The notes: generated from the letters alone by a model not told the origin. Positions 1 through 9,278 are shown, counted from the stretch's first letter. The stretch is DNA of 64,000 bases from CAVSUR01 sp963846005 (GCA_963846005.1 CAWJUH010000002.1:434001-498000); one strand, 5' to 3'. Numbers and translations are program-made.

Positions 1-20
1 CCGTGACCACGCCATTCCGC

Positions 21-392
21 TCACCCATCGCGCATCCCCGGCCGAGCCTGATCTGCCCGGCTGGTCCTGCCGGTTCCAGTATGCGCGGCCCGGCAGGTAA
101 ACCCGTCCGGCGGGTAAACCCGTTCGGGACGACGGCTAACCGCCCGGGTGATCCTCGGGCGTGCGGCCGGCGGCCTGGTCACCGGCCGGGGGCGCGGGCG
201 GCGGGCGGCCCGTCTCCGGGAGCCGCGGCCGTTCCCGCCCGGCCGGCCGGCTCGGCGCCGGTGCCGCTGGCTAAGGTTGCGCGCCAGCACGACCAGGCCG
301 ATCAGCACCGCGAGCGGGATCAGGCCGAGCAGGTTAATGCGCGGATGGGCGGCCGTGCTCGCGGCCAGCACGCGGATGAGGGTCGGCGTCAC
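21..392 (-). CDS. Small membrane protein with basic tail
   Basis: A 123-residue protein starting at GTG 392, preceded by a good Shine-Dalgarno (AGGAG about 6 nt upstream). Residues about 19-40 (core LLGLIPLAVLIGLVVLA) form one hydrophobic membrane segment; the rest is a long Arg/Pro-rich cytoplasmic-type tail with no recognisable domain. Third codon positions are GC-rich through the membrane part, supporting coding. It is divergent from the aldo/keto reductase. I do not recognise a family, and the Arg-rich C-terminal half could partly be out-of-frame readthrough. Confidence 0.5.
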   Translation of the reverse strand: MTPTLIRVLAASTAAHPRINLLGLIPLAVLIGLVVLARNLSQRHRRRAGRPGGNGRGSRRRAARRPRPRPVTRPPAARPRITRAVSRRPERVYPPDGFTCRAAHTGTGRTSRADQARPGMRDG

Positions 393-478
393 GTGGCTCT
401 CCTGCCGGGTTTCCCAGCAGTCTGCCAGCGGGCCCGCGCGGGCGGAACGCCGCCCGCCGGGCCGCGCCGCTGGCGCGG

Positions 479-484
479 TAGCCT
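479..484 (+). promoter_or_regulatory. -10 element TAGCCT, leaderless promoter
   Basis: TAGCCT fits the actinobacterial -10 pattern TAnnnT and lies 6 nt before the GTG start at 491. Transcription would begin at or next to the start codon. No Shine-Dalgarno precedes the start, which agrees with a leaderless message. Confidence 0.5.
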
Positions 485-490
485 GCGCCC

Positions 491-1411
491 GTGACGATGC
501 AGACGCGCCCGCTCGGGCGGACCGGGCACCACGTGACCATTCTCAGCTACGGCGCGATGGAGCTGCGCGGCCAGCCGCGCGGCGCCGACGTCAGCGACGA
601 GGATGCCGGGCGGCTGCTGAACGCGGTCCTGGACGGCGGTATCAACCTGATCGACACCTCGCCGGACTACGGCGGCAGCGAGGAGCTGATCGGCCGCCAC
701 GTCGGTCACCGGCGGGACGATTTCTTCCTCGCCTCCAAATGCGGCTGCCTGCCCGGGGACCCGCCGCCGGGCGCCACCCCGCCGTTCCCGCACGACTACA
801 GCCAGGCCAACATCCGGGCCGTGGTCGAGCAGAGCCTGCGGCGGCTGCGCACCGACCGGCTCGACCTGTTGCAGGTGCACATCTCGCCGAGCCGGGCCCA
901 GCTCGATGCGGACGGGACCGTCGGGACGCTGCGGCAGTTGCGGGACGAGGGCAAGATCCGCTTCCTCGGCATGTCGGGCACGCTGCCGCACCTGCCCGAC
1001 CACATCGCCATGGGCGTGTTCGAGGTCTTCCAGATCCCGTACTCGGCGGTCCAGCGCGAGCACGAGGACCTGATCACCGCAGCCGCCGGGGCTGGGGCCG
1101 GGACCCTGATCCGCGGCGGCGCGGCGCGCGGCGGCCCGGCGGCCGGCAAGGACTGGCGGCGGGGGCCGATCGGCCTCGCCGAGGGCCAGGGCCGCAGCCG
1201 GTGGGAGGCCGCCGGGCTGGGCGACTTGCTGGACGGCATGAGCCCGATGGACTTCCTGCTCCGCTTCACCCTCAGCCACCCGGCCCTGTCCGCCACGATC
1301 GTGGGCACCGCGCAGCCCGCTCACCTGCAATCCAACCTGGCCGCGGCCGAGGCGGGGCCGCTGCCGGACGACGTCTACGCCGAGGCGAAGCGGCGGCTGG
1401 GCCGCCCTTGA
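491..1411 (+). CDS. Aldo/keto reductase family oxidoreductase
   Basis: A 306-residue NAD(P)H-dependent oxidoreductase of the AKR (beta/alpha)8 barrel fold, cytosolic. The start LGRTGHHVTILSYGAM is typical of the family. The catalytic tetrad can be placed as Asp in NLIDTSPDYG, Tyr in the same motif, Lys in FLASKCG and His in DLLQVHIS. The C-terminal part has the usual cofactor-binding region around SATIVGTA. Length is normal. The GTG start at 491 fits a leaderless promoter. Substrate is unknown; these enzymes reduce varied aldehydes and ketones. It is followed by a small membrane protein gene and does not look like part of a dedicated pathway. Confidence 0.88.
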   Translation: MTMQTRPLGRTGHHVTILSYGAMELRGQPRGADVSDEDAGRLLNAVLDGGINLIDTSPDYGGSEELIGRHVGHRRDDFFLASKCGCLPGDPPPGATPPFPHDYSQANIRAVVEQSLRRLRTDRLDLLQVHISPSRAQLDADGTVGTLRQLRDEGKIRFLGMSGTLPHLPDHIAMGVFEVFQIPYSAVQREHEDLITAAAGAGAGTLIRGGAARGGPAAGKDWRRGPIGLAEGQGRSRWEAAGLGDLLDGMSPMDFLLRFTLSHPALSATIVGTAQPAHLQSNLAAAEAGPLPDDVYAEAKRRLGRP

Positions 1412-1516
1412 GCCGCCGGCCTGCCCGCCGCTGAAGGCGCCGGCCGGCGTATCACGGTCGGCGGCTGCGCCTCCGTACGGGCAGCTTGTGCACCTCTGCG
1501 TGAAGGACGTCGCGCC

Positions 1517-1876
1517 ATGACCAGCACCGACACGGCCCTGCCCGGCCCCGGGACGACCGGCCAGCCCGTTCCGCCGCAGGACAACCCGCCGCACGAAGGG
1601 CCGCTGCAGGACAACCCCCTGCAGGACATCGCCAGCGCGGCCAGCCGCCGCGGCTACCTGACCACCGAATGGTGGACCACGGTGCTCGCCGCGGTGCTGT
1701 CTACCGTGCTGGGGCTGGTCGGCCTGCACGGGCCGGCCGCGGCGCAGGCGGCGGGCATCCTCGCCCCGGTCCTGGTGGCCGCCGTCTACGCGTTCGCCCG
1801 CACCCGGCACAAGTCGGCCCTGGCTCAGCTGGCCGCCCTGGCCTTCCCGCAGGCGGACCCGCACGCCAGGACCTGA
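1517..1876 (+). CDS. Small two-helix membrane protein
   Basis: 119 residues from ATG 1517. The first 50 are hydrophilic and Pro/Gln/Asp-rich with a repeated QDNP element. Two hydrophobic helices follow (about 57-75, TVLAAVLSTVLGLVGL, and 80-97, AAGILAPVLVAAVYAFA) with a short hairpin between them. The 2-TM tail resembles small actinobacterial membrane or holin-like proteins, but there is no diagnostic motif, so no function is assigned. It is convergent with the acyl-CoA synthetase gene. Confidence 0.6.
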   Translation: MTSTDTALPGPGTTGQPVPPQDNPPHEGPLQDNPLQDIASAASRRGYLTTEWWTTVLAAVLSTVLGLVGLHGPAAAQAAGILAPVLVAAVYAFARTRHKSALAQLAALAFPQADPHART

Positions 1877-1880
1877 CCGG

Positions 1881-1907
1881 CCGCACTCCGGCCGCTGCCG
1901 GATGCGG
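1881..1907. terminator. Possible bidirectional hairpin terminator
   Basis: CCGCACTCCGG at 1881-1891 pairs with CCGGATGCGG at 1898-1907, with one bulged base and a 6-nt loop. It lies between the convergent stops at 1876 (+) and 1916 (-), where a shared intrinsic terminator without a U-tract is expected in actinobacteria. Confidence 0.4.
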
Positions 1908-1915
1908 TGGCGCGG

Positions 1916-3550
1916 CTACTCGGCGGCCGAGGCCGACTTGACGTCCTCGCGCAGCTTGTGCTTCTGGATCTTGCCGGTCGAGGTCTTGGGCAGCTCGCCG
2001 AAGATCACCGTCTTCGGGGCCTTGAACCGGGGCAGGTTCTCCCGGCAGAACTCGATGAGCTCGGACTCGGTCGCCTGCGCGCCGGGCTTGAGCTCGACGT
2101 AGGCCCGCGGCGTCTCGCCCCACTTGGGGTCGGGCTGGGCCACCACCCCGGCCATGGCCACGGCCGGGTGCCGGTACAGCACGTCCTCGACCTCCAGCGA
2201 GGAGATGTTCTCCCCGCCGGAGATGATCACGTCCTTGGACCGGTCCTTGATCTTCACGTAGCCGTCCGGCTCGATCACCGCCAGGTCACCGGAATGGAAC
2301 CAGCCGTCCGCGAACGCCTCCTCGGTGCCCTCGGCGTCCTTCAGGTAGCCCTTCATCGTGATGTTGCCGCGGAAGACGATCTCGCCCATCGTCTCGCCGT
2401 CGGCGGGCACCTGCTCGCCGGTCTTCTGGTCGAACACGGTCATCCCGGCCTGCAGCAGGTAGCGCACGCCCTGCCGGCCGTTGCGCTGGGCCCGCTGGGC
2501 CGCGTCCAGGCCTTCCCAGTCGTCCTGCTTGGCGCACACCGCCGCCGGCCCGTAGGTCTCGGTCAGCCCGTAGACGTGCGTCAAGTCGAAACCGAGCTCG
2601 TCCATACCCTCGATCATGGCCGCGGGCGGCGCCGCGGCGGCCACCATCGCGTGCACGCCGCTCACCCCCTGCTGCTGGTCTTCCGGTGCGCTGATGAGGG
2701 TGCTGTGCACCACCGGGGCGCCGCAGTAGTGGGTGACGCCCTCGGTGCGCATCAGCTCGAAGATCCGCCCGGCCTCCACCTTGCGCAGGCACACGTTGAC
2801 GCCGGTGTTGGCCGCGACTGTCCACGGGAAGCACCAGCCGTTGCAGTGGAACATCGGCAGCGTCCACAGGTAGACGCTGTGCCGGGGCATCCCCCAGGTC
2901 AGGATGTTGCCGATCGCGTTGAGGTAGGCGCCCCGGTGGTGGTAGACGACGCCCTTGGGCAGGCCGGTCGTACCCGAGGTGTAGTTGAGCGAGATGGCCT
3001 GCCATTCGTCGGCCGGCTCGGCCGCCGGGTACTCGGCGTCTGCTCCGCGCAGCAGCGCCTCGTAGTCGGTCTCGCCCAGCCGGTCGCCCGGCCCGTCGTA
3101 CTCGGGGTCGTCGATGTCGATCACCAGCGGGCGGGCTTCGCAGCGCTCCAGCGCCGCGCCGACGGCGGGGGAGAACTCGCGGTCGGTGATCAGCACCTTG
3201 GGCTGGGCGTGGTCGAGGATGTAGGCGATCGTCGCGGCGTCAAGCCGGGTGTTGAGCGTGTTCAGCACCGCGCCGGTCATCGGCACGCCGAAGTGCGCCT
3301 CGACCATCTCCGGGGTGTTGGCGGCGACCACCGACACGGTGTCGCCGCGCCCGATCTCGTGCGCCGCCAGCGCCGCGGCCAGCCGGCGGCACCGCTCGCG
3401 GGTCTGCGCCCAGGTGAACCGCCGGGAGCCGTGCACCACCGCGAGCCGGTCGGGGTACACGTCGGCACTCCAGTCCAGGAACGCCAGCGGCGTCAGCGCC
3501 GCGTAGTTCGCCGCGTTCGCCTCCAGCCCGGTCGAGTACATGTCGCTCAC
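1916..3550 (-). CDS. AMP-dependent acyl-CoA synthetase (fatty-acid-CoA ligase)
   Basis: 544 residues. An ANL-superfamily enzyme that activates a carboxylic acid as acyl-AMP and transfers it to CoA. Motifs in order: P-loop YTSGTTGLPKG (about residue 190), YGLTETYG (about 325), HSGD (about 420), KDVIISGGENI (about 440) and the A10 Lys in PKTSTGKIQKHKL near the C-terminus. All key residues are present and length is normal. The GTG start has GGAGG 6 nt upstream. It resembles medium/long-chain FadD-type enzymes of actinobacteria; chain length cannot be read from sequence. No beta-oxidation genes are adjacent. Confidence 0.9.
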   Translation of the reverse strand: MSDMYSTGLEANAANYAALTPLAFLDWSADVYPDRLAVVHGSRRFTWAQTRERCRRLAAALAAHEIGRGDTVSVVAANTPEMVEAHFGVPMTGAVLNTLNTRLDAATIAYILDHAQPKVLITDREFSPAVGAALERCEARPLVIDIDDPEYDGPGDRLGETDYEALLRGADAEYPAAEPADEWQAISLNYTSGTTGLPKGVVYHHRGAYLNAIGNILTWGMPRHSVYLWTLPMFHCNGWCFPWTVAANTGVNVCLRKVEAGRIFELMRTEGVTHYCGAPVVHSTLISAPEDQQQGVSGVHAMVAAAAPPAAMIEGMDELGFDLTHVYGLTETYGPAAVCAKQDDWEGLDAAQRAQRNGRQGVRYLLQAGMTVFDQKTGEQVPADGETMGEIVFRGNITMKGYLKDAEGTEEAFADGWFHSGDLAVIEPDGYVKIKDRSKDVIISGGENISSLEVEDVLYRHPAVAMAGVVAQPDPKWGETPRAYVELKPGAQATESELIEFCRENLPRFKAPKTVIFGELPKTSTGKIQKHKLREDVKSASAAE

Positions 3551-3709
3551 AGACGCCTCCGTGCGGTCCAGTGCTCACAACTCAGGGCCGGACGCCCTGA
3601 ATACACCTTGCCCGTTCCGGCCCCGGCTGCGGTAGGGGCAGTGGCCATCTGGCTGGCCACCGGGCCAGCGGCTGGCCCGGGCGGTGACCGTGGTGCGCCC
3701 GGGCGCCGG

Positions 3710-6034
3710 TCAGTGCCACCAGGGGGTGCGGCGGGCCCGGGCCAGCCGGGCGGCAGGACCGGGCACGACGGCCGCCTCCGTGCCGAGATGGCGCAGGTGG
3801 TCGGCCACCCACAGCGCCTCGGGGTGGTAGTGCGCCGGGCCGGACCGGCACGGCTGCTCCGGCTGGTCGCCCAGGCCGGCCGGGACGCTGACCTCGGCCA
3901 GCTCGTCCGCGCCCCGATCCGCCCCGCCGCGGCCCGGCAGCACGGCCGCGGGCCTGGCCACCTGGGCGGCCAGCTGGCCGTAGAAGCCGGCCAGCCGCTG
4001 GGCCTGGGCCGTGAGGGCCGTGCGCACCACCGCCACGTCCGCGTGCGCGCCCGGCTCGGCATCCCAGCCGGTCTGGCCGGCGCCCGGCAGGCTGGCCAGC
4101 GAATGCGCGGTCAGCCGCAGCTGCATCGCGTTCATGACCAGCGCCCACAGGTCCTGGCGGGGCAGCCGCTTGGCGCCCTGCTCGGTGAGATAGCCGCGCA
4201 GCGCGTCGTCCAGCCGGATCCCGGCGGCCAGGGCCGCGGTGGCCCGCTCCGGCTGCTCGGCGCGGGTGCCGAGCGCCCAGGCCGCCGCCTCCAGCAGGTG
4301 GTCGGCGCCGCGCCGGAAGTAGTCGGCGAGGTTGTCGCCCACCAGCGCGGCCGCGCCGCGCGGCCAGAACATCAGGCCGACGGCGGCGCTGACCGCGCAG
4401 CCGATCGCGACGTCCTCGACCCGCAGCAGCCCGACCCGCCATCCGGCCGGCACCAGCAGGTTGAACAGCACCACGACCACGATGGTGAACCCGGCCTGGC
4501 CGACCACGAACGGGGCGGTGCCCGGCGCGTAGGCGGCGACCAGCACGGCGAACGGGAACACGATCCACAGCGCCGCCGGGCTGGCGCCGATCGCCAGCAG
4601 CAGGGCGCCGCCGACGGCGAACCCGGCGACCGTGCCGGCCAGTGCCCGCATGGCCGTCGCGCCGGTCGATGCCGCGCTGGTCCGCAGCACCGACAACGTG
4701 CCGAGCACCACCCAGAACGCGTGCTGCACCGCGGCCAGCTTGGCCACGGCCACCGCAGCGGCGAGGGCCACGGCGCCGCGGGCCGCGTTCCGGAACCACA
4801 CCGACCGCAGGCTCGCGTCCACGGCGGCCGACCGGGCTTCCTCCGCCACCGGGCCGCCGCGCGGCGCCGGCGGCTGGTGCAGGTCGGCCAGCGGCCCGGC
4901 GATCCACCGGCTGCGCAGCCCGGCGACCTCGGCCGCGCTGGCCCGGTGCGCGGCGACCAGCGCGTCCGCGGCGGCCGCCGCGGCCGCGATGCCGATGATC
5001 TGGGCGTGGAAAGCCTGGTCGGCCTGGCGCCGGACGGTCTGCGGGTCGCCGCGCAGCGCGCGCAGGTGCGCGGCACTGGCCGCCCGGGCCTGCCACGCTG
5101 CCTCCAGGTCGGGCCGGGCGTCCTGGCCGTCCAGCAGCGCGGCGGTATCGCGCAGCAAGGCGGCCGACCGGATCAGCAGCGCGCGGTCCTCGGCGCCTGC
5201 CTCGCCGAGATCCAGGTGATCGTCGATCAGGGCCCGGGTCAGCCCGGCGGACCATTGCAGCAGGTGGATGGCGCCGGCCAGGCCCTGGTCGGCCTCGGCC
5301 AGGCCGACCGGCCGGTACGGGGTGGCCGCGAACAGGGACATCAGCTCGTGCTTGGCCGCCGCTGTCGCGTCCGCGTCCTGGCGGACCGGCGCGCCGGTGA
5401 CCGCTGCTTCCAGTTCGCGGGCCAGCACGGCGGCCAGCCTGGCCGCGCTGGCCTGCAGCCGGTCACCGGGAGAGCGGGGAGACAGCAGCAGCACCGCGGC
5501 GGCGCTGACCGCCGAGGCCAGCCACCAGCCTTCCAGCCGGGACGGCAGCGTGCTCGCGCCGCCCGCCGAGGCGACCGGCAGCACGAAGGCCAGCAGCGTG
5601 CCGGTGACCCCGGAGGCCGCGGCCGGCCCGAAGACCCCGGCGAAGTAGATGGTGAACGCCACCGGCACGGTGACCACCGCGGCCAGCCACGCCGACCCGC
5701 TCGCCAGCGTGCCGAGGATCAGCGCCAGGCTGCCCGCGACGGCCAGGCCCAGATGTGACACGGCCTTGTGCCGCCAGGTGCCGCTGAACGTGGTCATGAT
5801 CAGCGTGCCGAAGCTGCCGAACACCGCGAACAGCGTCATCTGCGGGTCACCGATGACCTTGAAGGTCAGCGCGAACAGGCACGGGATGACGATGACCGCG
5901 CGCAGCGCCCGGGCCGCCGCGGGCACCGACCAGCTGACCTTCAGGTACTTCAGCCACGCCCGCCAGCGCCAGCGGCGCGGCGCGGGCTGCTCGCTGGCGG
6001 AGATGGATCGCGCGGTTCCGGTCGGCGTCGTCAT
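3710..6034 (-). CDS. FUSC family (fusaric acid resistance-like) membrane protein
   Basis: 774 residues. Two repeated membrane blocks (about 40-170 and 415-545), each with several hydrophobic helices, are separated by a long soluble helical region, and a C-terminal soluble tail of about 200 residues follows. This is the layout of the FUSC/aromatic-acid-exporter-like family, exemplified by FVVGQAGFTIVVVVLFNLL and the first-block FALTFKVIGDPQMTLFAVFG. The family is linked to efflux of aromatic acids and other small molecules, but partner proteins are not visible. It is divergent from the nucleoside phosphorylase gene, 52 nt apart, so the two share a promoter region. Confidence 0.82.
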   Translation of the reverse strand: MTTPTGTARSISASEQPAPRRWRWRAWLKYLKVSWSVPAAARALRAVIVIPCLFALTFKVIGDPQMTLFAVFGSFGTLIMTTFSGTWRHKAVSHLGLAVAGSLALILGTLASGSAWLAAVVTVPVAFTIYFAGVFGPAAASGVTGTLLAFVLPVASAGGASTLPSRLEGWWLASAVSAAAVLLLSPRSPGDRLQASAARLAAVLARELEAAVTGAPVRQDADATAAAKHELMSLFAATPYRPVGLAEADQGLAGAIHLLQWSAGLTRALIDDHLDLGEAGAEDRALLIRSAALLRDTAALLDGQDARPDLEAAWQARAASAAHLRALRGDPQTVRRQADQAFHAQIIGIAAAAAAADALVAAHRASAAEVAGLRSRWIAGPLADLHQPPAPRGGPVAEEARSAAVDASLRSVWFRNAARGAVALAAAVAVAKLAAVQHAFWVVLGTLSVLRTSAASTGATAMRALAGTVAGFAVGGALLLAIGASPAALWIVFPFAVLVAAYAPGTAPFVVGQAGFTIVVVVLFNLLVPAGWRVGLLRVEDVAIGCAVSAAVGLMFWPRGAAALVGDNLADYFRRGADHLLEAAAWALGTRAEQPERATAALAAGIRLDDALRGYLTEQGAKRLPRQDLWALVMNAMQLRLTAHSLASLPGAGQTGWDAEPGAHADVAVVRTALTAQAQRLAGFYGQLAAQVARPAAVLPGRGGADRGADELAEVSVPAGLGDQPEQPCRSGPAHYHPEALWVADHLRHLGTEAAVVPGPAARLARARRTPWWH

Positions 6035-6086
6035 CTGCGCCTACTGTGTCACCTTCAGCCCGCGAAGACGACCGGGGAGGCGTCCT

Positions 6087-6914
6087 GTGGCCAGCAGCTA
6101 TCCGAACTTCGCCGGCAAGCATGCCGAAGAGGCGATGTTCACCCCGGCCGACTTCGTGGCCTACCTGCGCCGCACCGGCGCCCTGGCCGATTACGAGGCG
6201 CCGGCCGGGGTCATCTTGTGCTACCAGCGGCCGCTGTACGAGCAGGTGCTGCGCGCGGAGGGGATCGCGGCCGGCCTGCGGCGCAAGACCGCGCACGGGC
6301 TGGTCCTGCTGCCCTCCTGCGACGGCCAGGTCGGCCTGATGGGCCGGTTCGGCATCGGCGCCCCCGGCGCGGTCGCCGTGCTGGAGGACCTGGCCGCGCT
6401 CGGCACGCGCCGGTTCGTGTCCATCGGCACGGCCGGCAGCCTGCAGCGCGATCTGGCGGTCGGCAGCCTGGTCGTGTGCGAGACCGCGGTCCGGGACGAG
6501 GGTGTCTCGCACCACTACCTGCCGCCGGCCCGGCTCGCCGCCGCGGACCCGGGCCTGACGGCGCGGCTGCGGGCCGCGCTGGACCAGGCGGGGCGAGGCT
6601 GCCGGACCGGGACCTCATGGACGATCGACACGCCGTACCGGGAGACGGTCGCCGAGGCCCGGCACTACCAGGACGAGGGCGTGCTGTGCGTGGAGATGGA
6701 GGCCGCGGCCCTGTTCGCCGTCGGCCGGGTGCGCGGCGTGCAGGTGGCCTCGGCGGTGGTGATCAGCGACTCGCTGGCCGAGCTGGTCTGGGATCCCCAG
6801 TTCGAGGGCCCGCAGGTGCATGCGGGCCTGCTCGCCTTGTACGACGCCGCGGTGGCCGCGCTGCGCGGGGACGCGGGCAGAAACGGGGACGGCGCCCGGG
6901 ATGCCGTTGAGTAG
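6087..6914 (+). CDS. Nucleoside phosphorylase (PNP/UDP family)
   Basis: 275 residues from GTG 6087, chosen because GGGGAGG lies 6 nt upstream; an open frame continues upstream but lacks a convincing start. Features of the PNP_UDP_1 fold are a glycine-rich phosphate region SIGTAGSL (about 115), DEGVSHHYLP, and the nucleoside-binding VEMEAAALFAVG (about 200) with the Met-Glu pair. It should cleave a nucleoside to base plus ribose-1-phosphate; uridine phosphorylase-like specificity is likely but not certain. Cytosolic, nucleoside salvage. Divergent from FUSC. Confidence 0.85.
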   Translation: MASSYPNFAGKHAEEAMFTPADFVAYLRRTGALADYEAPAGVILCYQRPLYEQVLRAEGIAAGLRRKTAHGLVLLPSCDGQVGLMGRFGIGAPGAVAVLEDLAALGTRRFVSIGTAGSLQRDLAVGSLVVCETAVRDEGVSHHYLPPARLAAADPGLTARLRAALDQAGRGCRTGTSWTIDTPYRETVAEARHYQDEGVLCVEMEAAALFAVGRVRGVQVASAVVISDSLAELVWDPQFEGPQVHAGLLALYDAAVAALRGDAGRNGDGARDAVE

Positions 6915-6981
6915 TTCTCCGGGTGCCGAACCGGGTAACCGGGCTCAGGCGCTGCCGCATCCGGTGTCCTTGACTGGCAGC

Positions 6982-7257
6982 ATGAGCAGCACGCGCAGGC
7001 ACACCATCAGCCGGCCGGTAACGGCCGGCATTGCGCTGGCCGCGGCGGGCGGGGCCGCGCTCGCGGCCGGCCTGCTAACCGCCTATCTGGTGGCCGACCA
7101 TTCGTCCTCCGACAGCTCGCCAAGCGCCCTGACCGCGATCGGCCTGAGCTTCGCCGGGGTGCTGGCCCTCGCTCTCAGCGCCGTCTGGCTGGCCGCCGTG
7201 GGCGCGGCCCGGCTGTGGCGACGCCGCCGGGCGCAGCGGCAGGCCGGAGCGGGCTGA
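6982..7257 (+). CDS. Small two-TM hypothetical protein
   Basis: 91 residues. ATG 6982 is the first start that gives a clean protein; the frame stays open upstream but overlaps the phosphorylase. Two hydrophobic helices (about 13-35, GIALAAAGGAALAAGLLTAYLV, and 49-75, AIGLSFAGVLALALSAVWLAAV) are joined by a Ser/Asp loop, and the C-terminus is an Arg-rich stop-transfer tail. No family recognised. It is convergent with the K+ channel gene, only 12 nt between stops. Confidence 0.5.
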   Translation: MSSTRRHTISRPVTAGIALAAAGGAALAAGLLTAYLVADHSSSDSSPSALTAIGLSFAGVLALALSAVWLAAVGAARLWRRRRAQRQAGAG

Positions 7258-7269
7258 TCAGCCGGCGCG

Positions 7270-8262
7270 TCAGCCGCTGCGGCCCGCGGCGCGGCGCAGC
7301 GCGGTCAGCTGCGGCTGCGTGCCGATGGCGATCATCACGGTGCCGGCCTCCACCGGGGCGTGCTGCGGCGGGTTGGTCACGAACGCGCCATCGTGACCCC
7401 GCAGCGCGAGCACCAGCGCCCCGGTGGTGTCGCCCAGGTCGGCCCCGGCCAGCGTCTGCCCGGCGATCCGCGAGCCGGGCCGCACGGCCACCTCCTCCAG
7501 CCGGAACTCCAGGCTGCCGTCGTGCATCACCACGTCGAGGAACTCGACCACGTTAGGCTGCAGCGCCGCCGCCGCGATCCGCTGGCCGCCGATCCGCTGC
7601 GGGTTCACCACCCGGGTCGCGCCGGCCCGCAGCAGCTTGGGCTCCGACGCCTCGGTCCTGGCCCGGGCGATGATCACCAGATCCGGCCGCAGCGCCCGGG
7701 CCGACAGCGTCACGTACACGTTCTCCGCGTCGGTGTTGATCGCCGCGACCAGTGCCCTGGCCCGCATGATGCCGGCCTTGCGCAGCACGTCGTCGTCGGT
7801 CACGTCGCCGGCCAGCGCCGGGTGCCCGGCGGCCGCCGCCCGCTCCGGGCTCAGGTCGACCACCACGACCTCGGCGTCCTGCCCGGCCAGGTAGCCGCCG
7901 ACGGCGCGGCCCACCCGGCCCCAGCCGCACACGATCGTGTGCCCGGTCATCCGGGCGATGTTGCGTTCCATCCGGCGCCTTTCGAAATGGTGCCGCAGAT
8001 GCCCTTCCAGCAGGGACTCGATCACCACGCCGAAGGCGTAAAGGACCGTTCCCACCCCGGCCAGGATCAGCACGATCGTGAAGATCTTGCCGGCCTCGCC
8101 CAGCGGCTGCACCTCGCGGAAGCCGACGGTGGTGATCGTGGTGACGGTCTGGAAGATGGCGTCGAGCGGGCTGAACCCGAGTACCACGTACCCGGCGGTG
8201 CCGCCGGCCATCACCGCCAGCACCGCCAGCAGGGCGATGCTGATCCGCCGGGTGCTGCTCAC
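7270..8262 (-). CDS. K+ channel family protein with TrkA-N/RCK domain
   Basis: 330 residues from GTG 8262; the frame extends to 8346 but that part is Arg-rich and the GTG has a leaderless-type CACAAT 6 nt upstream. It has a two-helix pore module (about 8-95) with filter ITTVGFREV, then a Rossmann TrkA_N domain beginning HTIVCGWGRVGRAVG (about 107) and a TrkA_C-like regulatory domain (about 245-325). This is the MthK-type layout of a ligand-gated K+ channel in the plasma membrane. The filter has Arg where most channels have the second Gly (GYGD/GFGE), which may affect conduction. Sensing NAD(H) or nucleotide is a family inference. Confidence 0.83.
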   Translation of the reverse strand: MSSTRRISIALLAVLAVMAGGTAGYVVLGFSPLDAIFQTVTTITTVGFREVQPLGEAGKIFTIVLILAGVGTVLYAFGVVIESLLEGHLRHHFERRRMERNIARMTGHTIVCGWGRVGRAVGGYLAGQDAEVVVVDLSPERAAAAGHPALAGDVTDDDVLRKAGIMRARALVAAINTDAENVYVTLSARALRPDLVIIARARTEASEPKLLRAGATRVVNPQRIGGQRIAAAALQPNVVEFLDVVMHDGSLEFRLEEVAVRPGSRIAGQTLAGADLGDTTGALVLALRGHDGAFVTNPPQHAPVEAGTVMIAIGTQPQLTALRRAAGRSG

Positions 8263-8488
8263 AGGGCCATTGTGGCGGTAGCGGGTCCGGCGGGCGCGAC
8301 GCGAGCCGCCCCCGGCGCGCCGCGCGGCCTGCACGGCCGCCTGCACGGCGCCTGCGCGGCCGCCTGCCCGGCCGCCTGCACGGGCCGGCTCGTGCCGGTC
8401 AGCTGAATTCTGCGTGCCCCGGCGTTTCCGGGCCGCCGTGGCCGGGAACTATCCCGGGCCCGGCCTCGGCATGCGAAGCGGAGCTGTG

Positions 8489-9235
8489 ATGACCGCCGTA
8501 GAACTCCAGGGCGCTTACAACGTCCGCGACATCGGCGGGCTGCGCGCGGACGGCGGTGCCCGGACCCGCCCGGGGCTGCTGTACCGCGGCGACTCGCTGG
8601 ACGCGATCTCCGCGGCCGACGAGAAGATCCTCTTCGGCGAGCTGGGCATCGGCACGGTCATCGATGTGCGGACCCCGGCCGAGGTCAGCCCCGCGCCGTG
8701 GCGCGAGTCCGGCGTCGGCTACCGGCAGATACCGCTGATCGCCCCGGAGTTCCTCGGCAAGCAGCCGATGGCCCAGGCCACTCCGGCCCAGCTGGCCGCC
8801 TGCTACCTCGGCGACCTGCGGCGGGGCGCGGCCGCGCTGCAGCAGATCCTCACGGTGCTCGCCGCCGAGCTGGACCGCGGCGTGCCGTGCCTGGTGCACT
8901 GCGCGGCAGGCCGGGACCGGACCGGCGCGATCATGGCGATGCTGCTGGCCGCCGTCGGCGTCACCGACGCCGACGTCGCTGCCGACTATCTGCGCAGCAA
9001 CCGGCAGGCCGGGCACGTCGCCCGGCGGCTGGCGGCCAACCCGATGTACGCCAACGGCCTGGCCGCCGGCGGCCCGGTGCTGGCCAGCGCGGAGACGATC
9101 ACCGTGCTGCTGGCGCTGATCCGGCAGGACAGCGGCTCGGCTGCGGGTTTCCTGGCCGGCTGCGGCCTGGACCCGGCCGTGCTCGCCGCCCTCACCACGG
9201 CGCTCCTCACCACCCCCGCCGCGGAGCGGGCCTGA
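8489..9235 (+). CDS. Tyrosine-protein phosphatase (PtpB-like)
   Basis: 248 residues from ATG 8489, with a GAAGCGGAG ribosome site 5 nt upstream. The N-terminal NVRDIGGLRAD and the later HCAAGRDRTG (P-loop Cx5R, with Cys nucleophile and Arg, about residue 137) define the bacterial tyrosine/dual-specificity phosphatase family that includes mycobacterial PtpB. The general-acid region precedes it in SPAPWRESG. It probably dephosphorylates Tyr (or phosphoinositide) substrates; no secretion signal is visible. The stop codon lies inside a hairpin shared with the convergent TetR gene. Confidence 0.85.
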   Translation: MTAVELQGAYNVRDIGGLRADGGARTRPGLLYRGDSLDAISAADEKILFGELGIGTVIDVRTPAEVSPAPWRESGVGYRQIPLIAPEFLGKQPMAQATPAQLAACYLGDLRRGAAALQQILTVLAAELDRGVPCLVHCAAGRDRTGAIMAMLLAAVGVTDADVAADYLRSNRQAGHVARRLAANPMYANGLAAGGPVLASAETITVLLALIRQDSGSAAGFLAGCGLDPAVLAALTTALLTTPAAERA

Positions 9236-9278
9236 TCTCGGTAACTTTTCCGCAGCTAGGCCTGAAAGGTTACCGAGA

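Noticed and set aside
1907..5758. Very long + strand open frame (1283 codons) across the acyl-CoA synthetase and FUSC genes
   Set aside because: It is antisense to two well-supported genes, is rich in Arg/Gly/His with no domain, and arises because stop codons are rare in this GC-rich DNA.
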